From contig JAJEKV010000057.1 in NCBI GenBank assembly GCA_021234155.1, positions 6,045,821-6,109,820 of the forward strand: a stretch of DNA of 64,000 nt, written 5' to 3'. The notes under the pieces were generated by a model that was not told where the DNA came from, did no database searches, and was given only the letters and a program-made list of their open reading frames with translations. This document shows positions 44,771 to 57,618 of the stretch, piece by piece. This DNA comes from Isoetes taiwanensis. Taxonomy: Eukaryota; Streptophyta; Lycopodiopsida; Isoetales; Isoetaceae. Numbering within the stretch: the stretch's first letter is position 1; each line of letters opens with the position of its first letter. The position numbers and the translations under genes were made by a program.

Positions 44771-46784
44771 AAAGTGCTTGAGTGTATACCCCAATGTGTG
44801 AATTGCACAAAATCATCTGATGAAACTTTGAGTCTTTATCTAAGAGTTAAAATTTCAAAGTTGAAATATAAATCGGTCTCAAAGTATGGTTGTTGCCCCA
44901 TGTTGTTTATTTTGCATCGACCTCGGTTGAGGTGCAGAAATCTAATTTGCCTTAGGGCAAATTAAAATGATGTCTAATAGGCGTAAAAATAATTTAGCTT
45001 TTAAGGATTTAAATATCATAGAGTAAAAGTGTGAGCACCCGATAAGGGGGTGGCTTGTTCATCACACGATTTAAGGAGGAAAACATGCTGGAACGTAGTG
45101 TGTCTTGCCGATTTGGCAGCCTGCCTTGATTGACGCCTCGTCACTGCCACGTGGTCAGGTGAATCCGACACAGGAAGGCGGTCGTACAAATTCCATCTGT
45201 TCATCCAGAGGGTTTTTGAATCAAAAGATACCTCATCAGATTTGTCTATTTGCCCAGCAAGCAATAGAGGTTTTTTCCAACAATTAGTCCCTTCTGACAC
45301 AGCTTTGTCTCCAAGCTTCTTAGATCGCAGATTTATAGGCCCACCGGAATTTTTCCTAAACCTTCAAACCATCTTCTTTATTTAATTTCATTGTTGCCTC
45401 GTCAGAAGCAACTCCCTTGCTTGCCGAGAAAGGCCGAAATCGCAATCGTCAATCAGAAATAGATACTTTTTGTCTCGCCCTATTTTTGAATTTCACAGTG
45501 TAGAGTTTACAGAAGAACAAAAGGAAACACTGAAATATTTTGCCTATTGCTGGATGTCTGAAACCCAAGTGGTGAAGAATGCGGCTTTGGTGCATATGCT
45601 CTGCCACATTTGTTGAGCCAGCTCCAATCATGCTGAATACTGTATTCAAAGAAGCAGAGCGGATTTTATCCCTAAACCCGACTTGCAGCAGAGCCCCAAA
45701 TCACAGAGCAAGTTATCCCATCTCCTTTGTAGCATGGCACTATTATATGGCTACAGCTAGTTGCAGACTTCCTCAATGATCTTCTTTGAAGTTATAAAAA
45801 CAGAGTGAATCCTTCCTCTTTTTTATGTGCAGGGCCATTTCTCAAAAACAGAGTTGTCTATCTAATCCACTGGGCATGTTCCCTGCAAATAATTCCTAGA
45901 AGAGAATTACAGACGACATTTCTAAACAATGGGCTTTGAAACTGTGATACGATTTTATCCAATGGGGCTTTGCTGGAATTTAGAGATCCATCAAGAAGAA
46001 CAGAATACAGAGGTCGATTTTGAGGCCCATCAAGCTGAATTTGCGGCTACCAGACCCGATTTGGTGGTTTTTAGATTGTAGGCGCATCATGCAAGCTGTA
46101 ATAGCATGGCAAATAGCAAGCAAACTAGAGTTTAGAGACCGATTTTGAGGCCCATCAAGAAAAACAGGCTTCAAATGTCTGATTTGATGCCTCTAAGGCC
46201 CGATTTGTGGCAAGTAGACCTGATTTACTGCTTTCTAAACTGTGGGCGCATCCTGCAACTGTAATAAAATAACAAATAGCATTCTGGGAAGCTTTCCTCA
46301 TAGTTTTGTTGATTTGCAGCGTTTTTGAAGCGGCCCCAAGAGACCCATAGTGTGGGTTCTTCTCCTCGCCATTCTCCAGCTCCAGCTTCTTCAAATCCGG
46401 TGTGGCTGCTGTGCCCACATCTTTTTCTGCAAATGCAAGTGTATTAATGGCCGCAATAAATGCATGTGTCTGCCATAAATGCGATGGATGCAACGCGTCA
46501 TGTGTCTGCCATAAATGCGATGGATGCAACGCGTCATGCCACTGTAATAATTTTTAAGGAAGAAATTAATTGAAACTGCTTTACTATAGGAAGGATTATT
46601 GTATTCTACATATGATATTGCAGAATCTTTGAAAAATGAAGACTCACCTTCTGTGTTTGAAAAAATATCTAGCTTTAAAAGACCACCTCAATAAAAATTC
46701 TTAGACAGAAGATAAATAGGCTCATCTTCCGAGTTGGGAGCATTGAGGTACCCAACTTATACCCAGCAACGTTGGGCACCGTTA
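44771..46784. other. Intergenic DNA with two small tandem repeats
   Basis: No gene recognised. Two units of about 135 bp at 46005-46280 share GAGGCCCATCAAG and GGGCGCATC-TGCAA. A perfect 36 bp doublet CATGTGTCTGCCATAAATGC... lies at 46463-46534. Confidence 0.6.
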
Positions 46785-46788
46785 CTAG
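46762..46788 (+). mobile_element. Helitron 3' terminus
   Basis: Hairpin CCCAGC-AAC-GTTGGG (46762-46776, one G-U pair), then CTAG at 46785-46788 followed by T. Same family as the Helitron at 25693-27429 (GTGCCC...CTAG). The 5' end is not located. Directly abuts segmental block B. Confidence 0.6.
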
Positions 46789-46813
46789 TTATTATTATGT
46801 TGAGTCTGAATGT

Positions 46814-48140
46814 TTAGAGTGTGGGAACACTCCATGCAGCCTCTGGGATGTATGTGAGGCTATCAGAATACATTCCTAAACCCCACAAGCTGAAACTATC
46901 GGAAGTTTCATTAGGAACTTCATGGACCTCACGAAGAGTGAGGCCAAGAGTACGGTCTTTAAGCTTAGCGCGTCCAACCGCAGATCCGGTGAGATAGGCA
47001 AGAATGGACACCTTAAGCTCCGTAACGAAAAACCCATTCCCATGTGGAAGGATACGGTGAGTGCCGACAAGATTGGGTGGGGAGAAAGACAGTATCCTGG
47101 CGCACAATTCTGTTGTTGGCAATTGAAACGCAAAACACCGCATCGAGGGAATTCTGAGAGATCATGCTGGAGCCCAGGAGCCATACGCGCAGAACGGAAG
47201 GCTTAGCGGTGACAGATTGGGTGGATTCTCGAGTGTCGAACGCAAGGTGGATAAGCCCGTTGTTGCTTCCCAACGGAAGCTTGAACCACATGGGTACCCC
47301 GCTTTCGGGTATGCATGCAAACGTCCCCTTCCCTCCAGCGCTGTCACCAAGTAGTACAAACCAAACGTTCCCATCCGGCCCTGCTACCAGACCCACCAGA
47401 GTTTTTCCTTCCTCTTCCGGGATATCTATGTACGTTATCCCTTCCTCCGTTGGCTCCTCGCTCATTGCGGCCTTGCTGCCCATCCTTAGTATCTTGCTCT
47501 GCAAATCCAGACTTGCATACACCTCCTTGCTCGTCGGTTGCACTGCCACAAAAATCGGCCTCCCAGCACAGGCATACGTCACACATTCATAACCTTTTAT
47601 CTCCGGATTTTCGAAATTAAACTTCATCACTTTTACCAGATGCCCGCTGCCCTTGCACGTGGTCCATATGTTGCCTCCTTCCTCATCTTCAATTACAACA
47701 TGAGGGCCCCAAACAGATTGAGGGAGATCAATGCTCTGTTTTACCTCAGGCGCTGTGGCCAGATCATCTGCATGAGGATCGATGAAGAGAAGCTTGGACT
47801 CAAACTGCAGAGTTGCCCATAAGAACCCAGGCCTTTTTTTGGATGCAAACAATCCATGTAATCCAGCATATTTTGAGCTTCCCATTGGAAAGCGTTGCAC
47901 TCCTATCAGCCTTCCGGAAGTTGTATCCAACTCTATCTTCAGCAGTCCACTACAATCTTGCTGAGAGATGATAAGAAATCTCTCGCCAATTGCCACAATC
48001 TCATGAGTTTGCCTCGTACCTGGGAGTGGGTATTTGATCACTGCTTTCTGTGCCCGTGCTTTATGAGATGGAGTGAGAAAATTCCCATCAGACTCTAGCG
48101 TTGCCATTCTGGGAGATGAAGTGAGAACATTCCCATCCAT
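46814..48140 (-). pseudogene. Vgb-like (streptogramin lyase-type) beta-propeller gene, copy B
   Basis: Minus strand, ATG 48140, intronless. Open for 375 codons; a one-base insertion near 47067 shifts the last 85 or so codons (true end SVPTL, stop at 46814). Repeating blade-like segments: IWTTCKGSGHLVKVM, FVAVQPTSKEVYASLDLQS, VGLVAGPDGNVWFVLLGD, GVPMWFKLPL. The GPDGNVWF blade motif is typical of virginiamycin B lyase-like propellers; the function in plants is unknown. Of the three copies this is closest to intact and may be only recently inactivated. Upstream DNA carries repeated CTCACGTTCAG units. Confidence 0.7.
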
Positions 48141-48204
48141 CTATGGAATTTATACAAGTTATTAATCATCCTTGGTTAGCAGTGCGCAATGTAAAATGGA
48201 TGTT

Positions 48205-48475
48205 CTCAAGTTCAGCATATTTCTCACGTTCAGCTTAAACTGGCCGACTTGACGTTGTCTCATTCTTTGGTAATTTGATCACTATGTTCTCAAGTTCAGC
48301 ATATTTCTCACGTTCAGCTTAAACTGGGTCCAATGGGCCAACTTGACGTTGTCTCATTCTTTGGTAATTTGATCACTATGTTCTCAAGTTCAGCTTATTT
48401 CTCACGTTCAGCTTAAACTGGGCCCAATGGGCCGACTTGACGTTGTCTCATTCTTTGGTAATTTGATCACTGTGT
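48205..48475. repeat. Tandem repeat upstream of Vgb-like copy B
   Basis: Three copies of a unit of about 88 bp: GTTCTCAAGTTCAGC-TATTTC, CACGTTCAGCTTAAACTGG, GACTTGACGTTGTCTCATTC. Block A has one such unit. Confidence 0.85.
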
Positions 48476-49612
48476 TCGGTGCTCATGCTTGATGTGCCAT
48501 TCTGGGATGTGAAGTGAGAACATTCCCATCTATCTATGCAATTTATACAAGTTAATCGTCCTTGTGCAATTTATACAAGTTAATCGTCCTTAGTTCGTGC
48601 AATGTAAAACGTAGATTTCTCACGTTCAGCCCATTTATCACCTTCAGTAAACTGGGCCCAATGGGTGGACTTGACTGTGAGTAGTCATGAGAATTTATGG
48701 GCCCAGGACTAGACTGAGCGGCGTTGTAATTTATACAAGTCAATCTCTTTTGGTATAACAGTGTGCAACATATATTGTCACGTTCACTAAACTGGCCCAA
48801 TGGGCATATTTGTCACAGAACAATTGAATTTAAAATTGAAAATATTCCGAATAAGTTAAGTGTCTTGCAAGAAATTTAGGATGTTATACAAATCCTCTAC
48901 CTAAGCAAACAGCAAGGAATCATGTGATGATGCCTAAGAAGTTTTTGTAACATGTTCTAGATATTTTGCGGAGGTGTGGCCAAGATTAAAGGCCTATAAT
49001 TCAACTACTATGGTCGGCAATCAACTCGCATGTATAATTGTGGTGCCAAATGTGCCAATGCCCAAAAGCTCATTTTTTCATTGCATATTTAAAACCCTCT
49101 ACTCGTGATCCTCATGCACCATTTTAGGAACGTACAAATACATGCATATGGCAATTGTAGTTACGTAAAGTTTGGTTTGTTGCAATTCTGAAATATCCAG
49201 ACTGCCATGTATACACATATCAATTCCGGAATTACAACTTAGTTACATTTTTTAAAGTTAGTTACATTCTTATGTTTCATTTTTTTTACTAATTCTGATG
49301 TTAGTTACTTACATTGTGATGTTTTAACTGAACATTATACAGTCTAAACAAAATTACAATGATCAAGAAATAGTTCACATACACAGATCATGGAATTACA
49401 TAGATGATCACAGATGATCATGGAATTACACAAAATATCAAAAGATCATGGAATTACAGAGAATTATAGGCGTCTTTACAAGCTGGAACCAGAAAAAATC
49501 AACAAAAGCACGAGTTCTTGGCGATGTTTGGCCGATCTTGCAAAAACAGGAGTAAAAATCCAAAGTTAGTAGAAGAAAAAGAAAACAAAAATGAGTCAGA
49601 GCCGTCCTAGGC

Positions 49613-50937
49613 ACCATACCTTAGAATGCCACCAGAAACACGAGCGCCAGCAAAAAACCTTCCGAATCCAGAATTATCAGCATCTATACAAGCCGGAAAC
49701 ATAAAAAAATGCAAACTGCAAAAACTGCAAATGTTCTGGCGATCCCTTTGTCGATCTTGCAAAAATAACAGTAAAATGCAAGGTTAATCGAAAAAATACA
49801 GAAAAAGTGAAGAAAAATCAATGACAGAGGTTAGGCGCCACCAGAAACACCTTAGAAGACCGCCAAGAACACGAGCGCCATCGCGGCGGCTAAGGCAACG
49901 CCATAGCCGGAAGGAAAAGAAGTCGGAAGGAAAGAGAAAAAAAAAATGAAAGTATTTTCCTTTTAAACCGCTACGTCAGAATTGCAACAAAACCCAACTT
50001 CACGTTACAAAAATGTCCCTTTAGGGGATATTCTGGCGTGTCAACCACGCGCGGAGGCGTGGCTTCCAGCCGGAATGTCCCCTAAAGGGACATTCTTGTA
50101 TACAACAATACGACCATTTATGGGCACCTTGTTCCATCATTTAGGGAGAATAGACTCGTTTCCAAGCACCATTTACTGCATATGATTTTAGGGTCTTTGC
50201 ACAGCTTCGTAATGTTTTAGTTACCTCCAACTTAGAGATAGCCACAATTGTACGAAAGAAAAAAGATTGTCAAATGTTTAGGATCCTTGTACGTTTGCTT
50301 CAGAAATGACAAACACTAATTTGACATGCCAATCCACTATCAATTTATGACATTATTTGCCCTTCTGCACTGTGGCTAATATTGTTGGAAATTTGTGCAA
50401 AATGCCAACAATCATAAACACACTCATTAAGCATGCACACTCCATCCTTGGTTTCTACTTGCACAGTTTTCAACACAATCCTTATGCACCAATAACATGT
50501 AAGGAGCATATATTGAAAGTTAATATGGACACATGGTGTGGCATATGAGTGGCATGGCATTGTCGGGCACCCATTTGCTAAGGATGTCTTGCGTTCTCGA
50601 GCATAAATCTTATGGCGTTCAATGTTTTATCAAAAGTGCACACATACTTCAACCTATACAATCGGACATCTTACTACCAATCATATCAAATTAATGATTT
50701 GTATAGTCTTTGCATCTAATCAATGCATAACATATTCAACTATCAAATTGTCTGTCTTCTAGAGCCTTTCAAAATGTTGCCTTCCTAGGATGGGTCCTGA
50801 TTTACAAACAACTGGCAAAGTGAAGTGGTATTCTCATTGAGCTTTTGAAAAACCTTGAATACAAAGAGCCCCTATAGGGTGGATGAAAAAATGCTTAACA
50901 ATATATGCTCCGAAATATAGACAATTCTCGAGAGCAT
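49613..50937. other. Intergenic DNA with one foldback element
   Basis: No gene recognised apart from the inverted repeat at 50006-50100. Confidence 0.5.
50006..50100. mobile_element. 95 bp foldback element
   Basis: Arms of about 32 bp (50006-50037 and 50069-50100), AATGTCCCTTTAGGGGA at one end and its complement at the other. Each arm is itself a mini-palindrome around CCCTTTAGGG. The centre holds CCACGC-GCGGAG-GCGTGG, so the whole sequence folds as a cross. Confidence 0.75.
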
Positions 50938-51273
50938 TTAATCTGTCAAACAATCCATGGATGCAAATAATCCATGGAATCCAGTATATTTTGAGTTTCC
51001 CATTGGAAAACGTTGCACTCCTATCGGTCTTCCGGAACTTGTATCCAATTCTATCTTCAGCAGTCCACTACAATCTTGCTGAGAGATGATAAGAAATTTG
51101 TTGCTAGTTTTCACAATTTCATGAGTTTGCCTCGTACCTGGAAGTGGGTATTTGATCACTGTTTTCTGTGCCCATGCTTGATGTGCCATTTTAGGAGATG
51201 AAGTGAGAAAATTACGATCAAACTCTAGCGTTGCCATTCTGGGAGATGAAATGAGAACATTCCCATGGGCCAT
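50938..51273 (-). pseudogene. Vgb-like gene, copy C (5' fragment)
   Basis: Minus strand, 5' third only: KTVIKYPLPGTRQTHEIV, LIISQQDCSGLLKIELD, IGVQRFPMGNSKY, then it breaks off near 50950 into unrelated sequence. Its upstream flank (51274-51960) matches those of copies A and B but is more diverged. Confidence 0.8.
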
Positions 51274-51960
51274 CTATCTATGAAATTTATACAAGTTAAT
51301 CATCCTTGTTTAACAGTGCGCAATGTAAAACGAATATTCTCAGGTTCAGCACATTTCTCACGTTCAGTTAAACTGGGCCTAATGGGCCGACTTGACTCAG
51401 TGCTATGGGCATTTATGGGCCGATTAGAACTGAGCAGTGGAATTTATACAAGTCAATCTTCTCTTGTTATAACAATGTGCTCATTCTTTGGAAATCGATC
51501 ACTCCTTTCTGTGCTCATGCTTGATGTGCCATTCCGGGATGTGAAGAGAGAACACTCCCATCTATCTATGCAATTTATGCAAGTTAATCGTCCTTGGTTA
51601 ACAGCGTGCAATGTAAAATGTAGATTTCTCACGTTCGGCCCATTTTTCACGTTAAATAAACTGGGCCTAATGGGCGGACTTGACTGAGTAGTTATGAGAA
51701 TTTATGGGCCGACTAGACTGAGCAGCGTTGTAATTTATACAAGTCAATCTTTTGTGGTATAACAATGTGCAATATATTTGTCACGTTCACAAAACTGGGC
51801 CCAATGGGCATATTTGTCACGTTGCCCCAATGGCCCGACTAGACTAATTGTTGGGCAAAGTCAGAGGAACGAAACCCATTTAGATTTCTTTGATAAGTCC
51901 GGAGAGAACAATTGAAATTGAAAAATTTTCGAATAAGCAGGATCTGTGTACATGGCATCC
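51274..51960. repeat. Duplicated flank of Vgb-like copy C
   Basis: Homologous to about 33400-33960 and 48140-48880 (shared AATTTATACAAGTTAATCGTC, TCACGTTCAG, GGGCCGACTTGACT). Confidence 0.75.
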
Positions 51961-52311
51961 ATATCATCAGAATAGTCGTGACCATGCTAAAGAGGCGTGA
52001 TGTATGTCAACCTATATGTAACTTCTTTATTCTATAATATATTATATTACTCTCTTTTGTTCATTACCAAAACCCTTGTTTCGTATATGGTATCACAACA
52101 TAAGATCCCATGGGCAAAAAAGCACAACAACGAAAACTATTGATTGCTTTGAGGATGCAAGGAGCAATCCAGAGGGTTTCTCAGAAGATAAGGTGTCGGA
52201 GGACCTCTTGTAGAAGAATCGGTGGTGGTGGCTGCAGAAACGTTGGAGGCCAGAGAATTTTTATGTTCCAGAGGCTAAACTAATCTGCTCCATTCCTCAG
52301 AAGGCATTTCA

Positions 52312-52540
52312 ATGGAACAGCTCGCAGCAGGAAGGTATGTTATTGAGAATTTCAATCGGAAGACTTTTCATACTTGGCAAGTAAAGCTTAAATTCCACTT
52401 GATCAAAAAAGACATATTTGGAGTAATAGATGGGACAGACCCAAAGCCAGCAGCAGGGGCAGAATTAGATAAATGGTCAATTAAGGATCACAGAGCATTA
52501 GCAATGATTGGTCTTGGATTACTCCAAACAGTTTTAGTTT
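52312..52540 (+). pseudogene. Ty1/copia Gag N-terminal fragment
   Basis: ATG 52312, FNRKTFHTWQVKLKFHLIKK then WSIKDHRALAMIGLGL, the usual start of plant copia Gag (UBN2/DUF4219-like). TGGTATCAC at 52088-52096 is a weak tRNA-Met primer-site match about 220 bp upstream. No pol or LTR pair was found. The rest of 51961-54110 is AT-rich; a frame at 52893-53270 is unrecognised. Confidence 0.6.
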
Positions 52541-54110
52541 TTGTATTTCACCCCTTGTTTTTATACATCACATAATTTTTTATGATTACACGTGTGCACA
52601 GAACTTGTATCAATCAGTAGACTAACACAGATTAAGATATATATACTGTACTGATTTCCAATTCACAGCAGGTGGCAAGGAAAAATTGCTGGGCTTTCTT
52701 ACACAGATGGTCCTGAAATACCATGTAGAACTGCAGAATGCGCTTGGAAGATCAGAGTGGAATCAGCTTGCCATGTGTCTCAACTTGTTGTACAGGTAAT
52801 GGATATTCTGTTATGCTGGTGTTAATTCCATACTTTGCCTTATTGCTCAGTCTCTTTGATGCTCAGATCCGTACTTTGGATAGCATAATAAAATGGAAAA
52901 AACTCCTTCTCTCAGAAGAAACAGTAAGCTACCTAACAAGTATCAAATACCACTAACAAGAAATAGAATTTCAACTCTTAAAATATGCTCAAAACGTGCC
53001 AAAACAACAACACCAATTGAAACCAAAACTCCACTTGTAACCAGACTTCCCCAACTCTATTTGGAAACCAAACCTCTACATGACTATGTCACCAAATACC
53101 TAACATTGAAATTCGCGAGCACATGCAACTTTAGCAAGCAAAACCCTTGGAAATGTCACGCCCCAACTCTTGAATCTTGCATGGAAAACATAAGACCAAA
53201 GCACACATTTAGCCTCATGACAGCTCGATGCAATGTTGTGCATGGGCGTGAGATTCCACTATGTCCTTAGGTCGGCTAATAATGCAAGGTCATCTACTAA
53301 TATCTTATGCTCAAGTCCAAAAAATCGTTTGTTAAAATATGCAGTATAGACTACTTATGCTTATGCCTTGGGTAGGGCTGCTTTTGGTGTTGTCTATACA
53401 GGCATCTTAGATTTTACCTTTAAAAGTCCATTTTTATTATTGCTTGCTTGTGGTTATGTATTAAATTTATGTAGCAAGTATTTTATCTGCACTCATGTTA
53501 CATTTCACTCATTAACTATGCTCAACTCAACTATGCTCTAATGACTTCTTAGTTAGGTTATAAGATTATCCCACTTCCAAACAAGGTGCTGCGCACGGAG
53601 GGTTGCCCTCCAATTTCTCGAGGGTGAAGTGGCCTAAATCAAACCGCGAAGTCATGTTTTCACAATATCCACGTTAGAGTTTTAGACAAAACTGGAAGTC
53701 AAAGCACTTGGATGTTTGTGTTATCAAAAATTTGTCGAGGAAACAATTCCCCTTGTTGGCTTACAGAATCTTTAAAGAAAATTTCATGAAGCTGATGTCT
53801 ATTGCTTTCGGAATTATGAACTCCAATGGATCTAATATTTAAGAATACCTTTGCATGTAATGGCTCCAGGGGGGGCAGTGTCTGTGGTATCCAATGCTTG
53901 ATACATATTTCAAATTACATATATGCACATACATTTATAGTATTTAAAGCATTTCAAAAACTTTAGTGTATACTAAGAAGTCAAGAAGAAATACCATAAA
54001 GGTAATTGGAGTCCTTTTCTAAAGCAAGTAATTCCTTCATTCAGTATAACAAGAAAACATGGCATTCCGATAAAGAACAGCCATTGCAGCGAAAAGATTT
54101 ATTATAACTG

Positions 54111-56690
<2,580 letters not shown>

Positions 56691-56699
56691 ACCTTTGTA

Positions 56700-56943
56700 A
56701 ATGGGATAAAAACTCCTTACGACCAAAGAAAGTGGTAATGGTGAATCCATGGCTCCTTGAAGGCTTCATTCCGGTTAGGCGGTTCGAACACCACCATCTG
56801 GCAACAGGGCTGACTGCCAGTTTACTGGCAACAGCCAGTTTTGAGCAGGCACAAGAATATCTTAGGCATATGCTAGCATATACCTGGATATTCCACAAAC
56901 CCACATAAACAAGGGTTTGCCCCCCTAGGGGCAACCCAAAAAA
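56700..56943 (+). repeat. Dispersed repeat R, copy 1
   Basis: Ends in the hairpin GGGTTTGCCCC-CCTA-GGGGCAACCC (56913-56937) and a short A run. Shares GCATATACCTGGATAT and CCACATAAAC with copy 3. Confidence 0.75.
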
Positions 56944-57008
56944 TACCTGTTGGGTTATGCCTCAGAATCCTTGCCAACAACGTAGCCAAAAATACTATCT
57001 CTAGGGTA

Positions 57009-57236
57009 CTCGAACCAAGATGGTACTCAGATTCATCAAATTCGAGCTTCTGTCTGCCATGCCGATTAACCGGTTGGACCATCCTCGATTTAGAACGCAA
57101 ATGACCGCCAGTTTACAGGGTACAATCGATTTGGAGCAGTCATCAACATATTCTGAGTATATTCCAACATATACTCAAGATATGCCACAACCCCATACAA
57201 ACGAGGGTTTGCCCCCCTAGGGGCAACCCAAAAAAT
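57009..57236 (+). repeat. Dispersed repeat R, copy 2
   Basis: Same end (hairpin 57205-57229, then AAAAAA). The body is diverged but parallel to copy 1 (CCGCCAGTTTAC, GAGCAGTCATCA). Confidence 0.7.
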
Positions 57237-57618
57237 AAGTATCACATAAATACCCTATTGTGGATAAGGTTGAACCCACTTTTCTCGGCCACTTCATTCA
57301 ATAGTTTAAATTGAAACAATAAACTATTAAAAAGTTAAATCATTTTACCATGGTCCACAATTGGATCATAGTTCACTATTGGTGATCCTCTATTAATTCC
57401 ATTGGTGACAAACATGTGAAATTTTTTTATAATGAAATCTGGCCCTAAGAATCCACACAAACCAATGACTCAAACCCACACAAACCGATAATCAAGTCAG
57501 CCAAATTCTTTTAAGGATTTTAAACCATAACCAAATATTTTAGAACGCAATGTCTAGTAAAGCACAACCAATTTTTGCACAAAAGCTAAATAGTGTCTTT
57601 TACACACAACTCTTTTCT
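57237..57618. other. Intergenic, nothing recognised
   Basis: AT-rich; no frames or repeats of note. Confidence 0.4.

Larger units (their letters stand above)
46789..49612. repeat. Segmental duplication, block B
   Basis: Partner of 32377-34718. It starts right after the Helitron CTAG (46788) with TTATTATTATGTTGAGTC and ends at CCGTCCTAGG. Confidence 0.9.
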
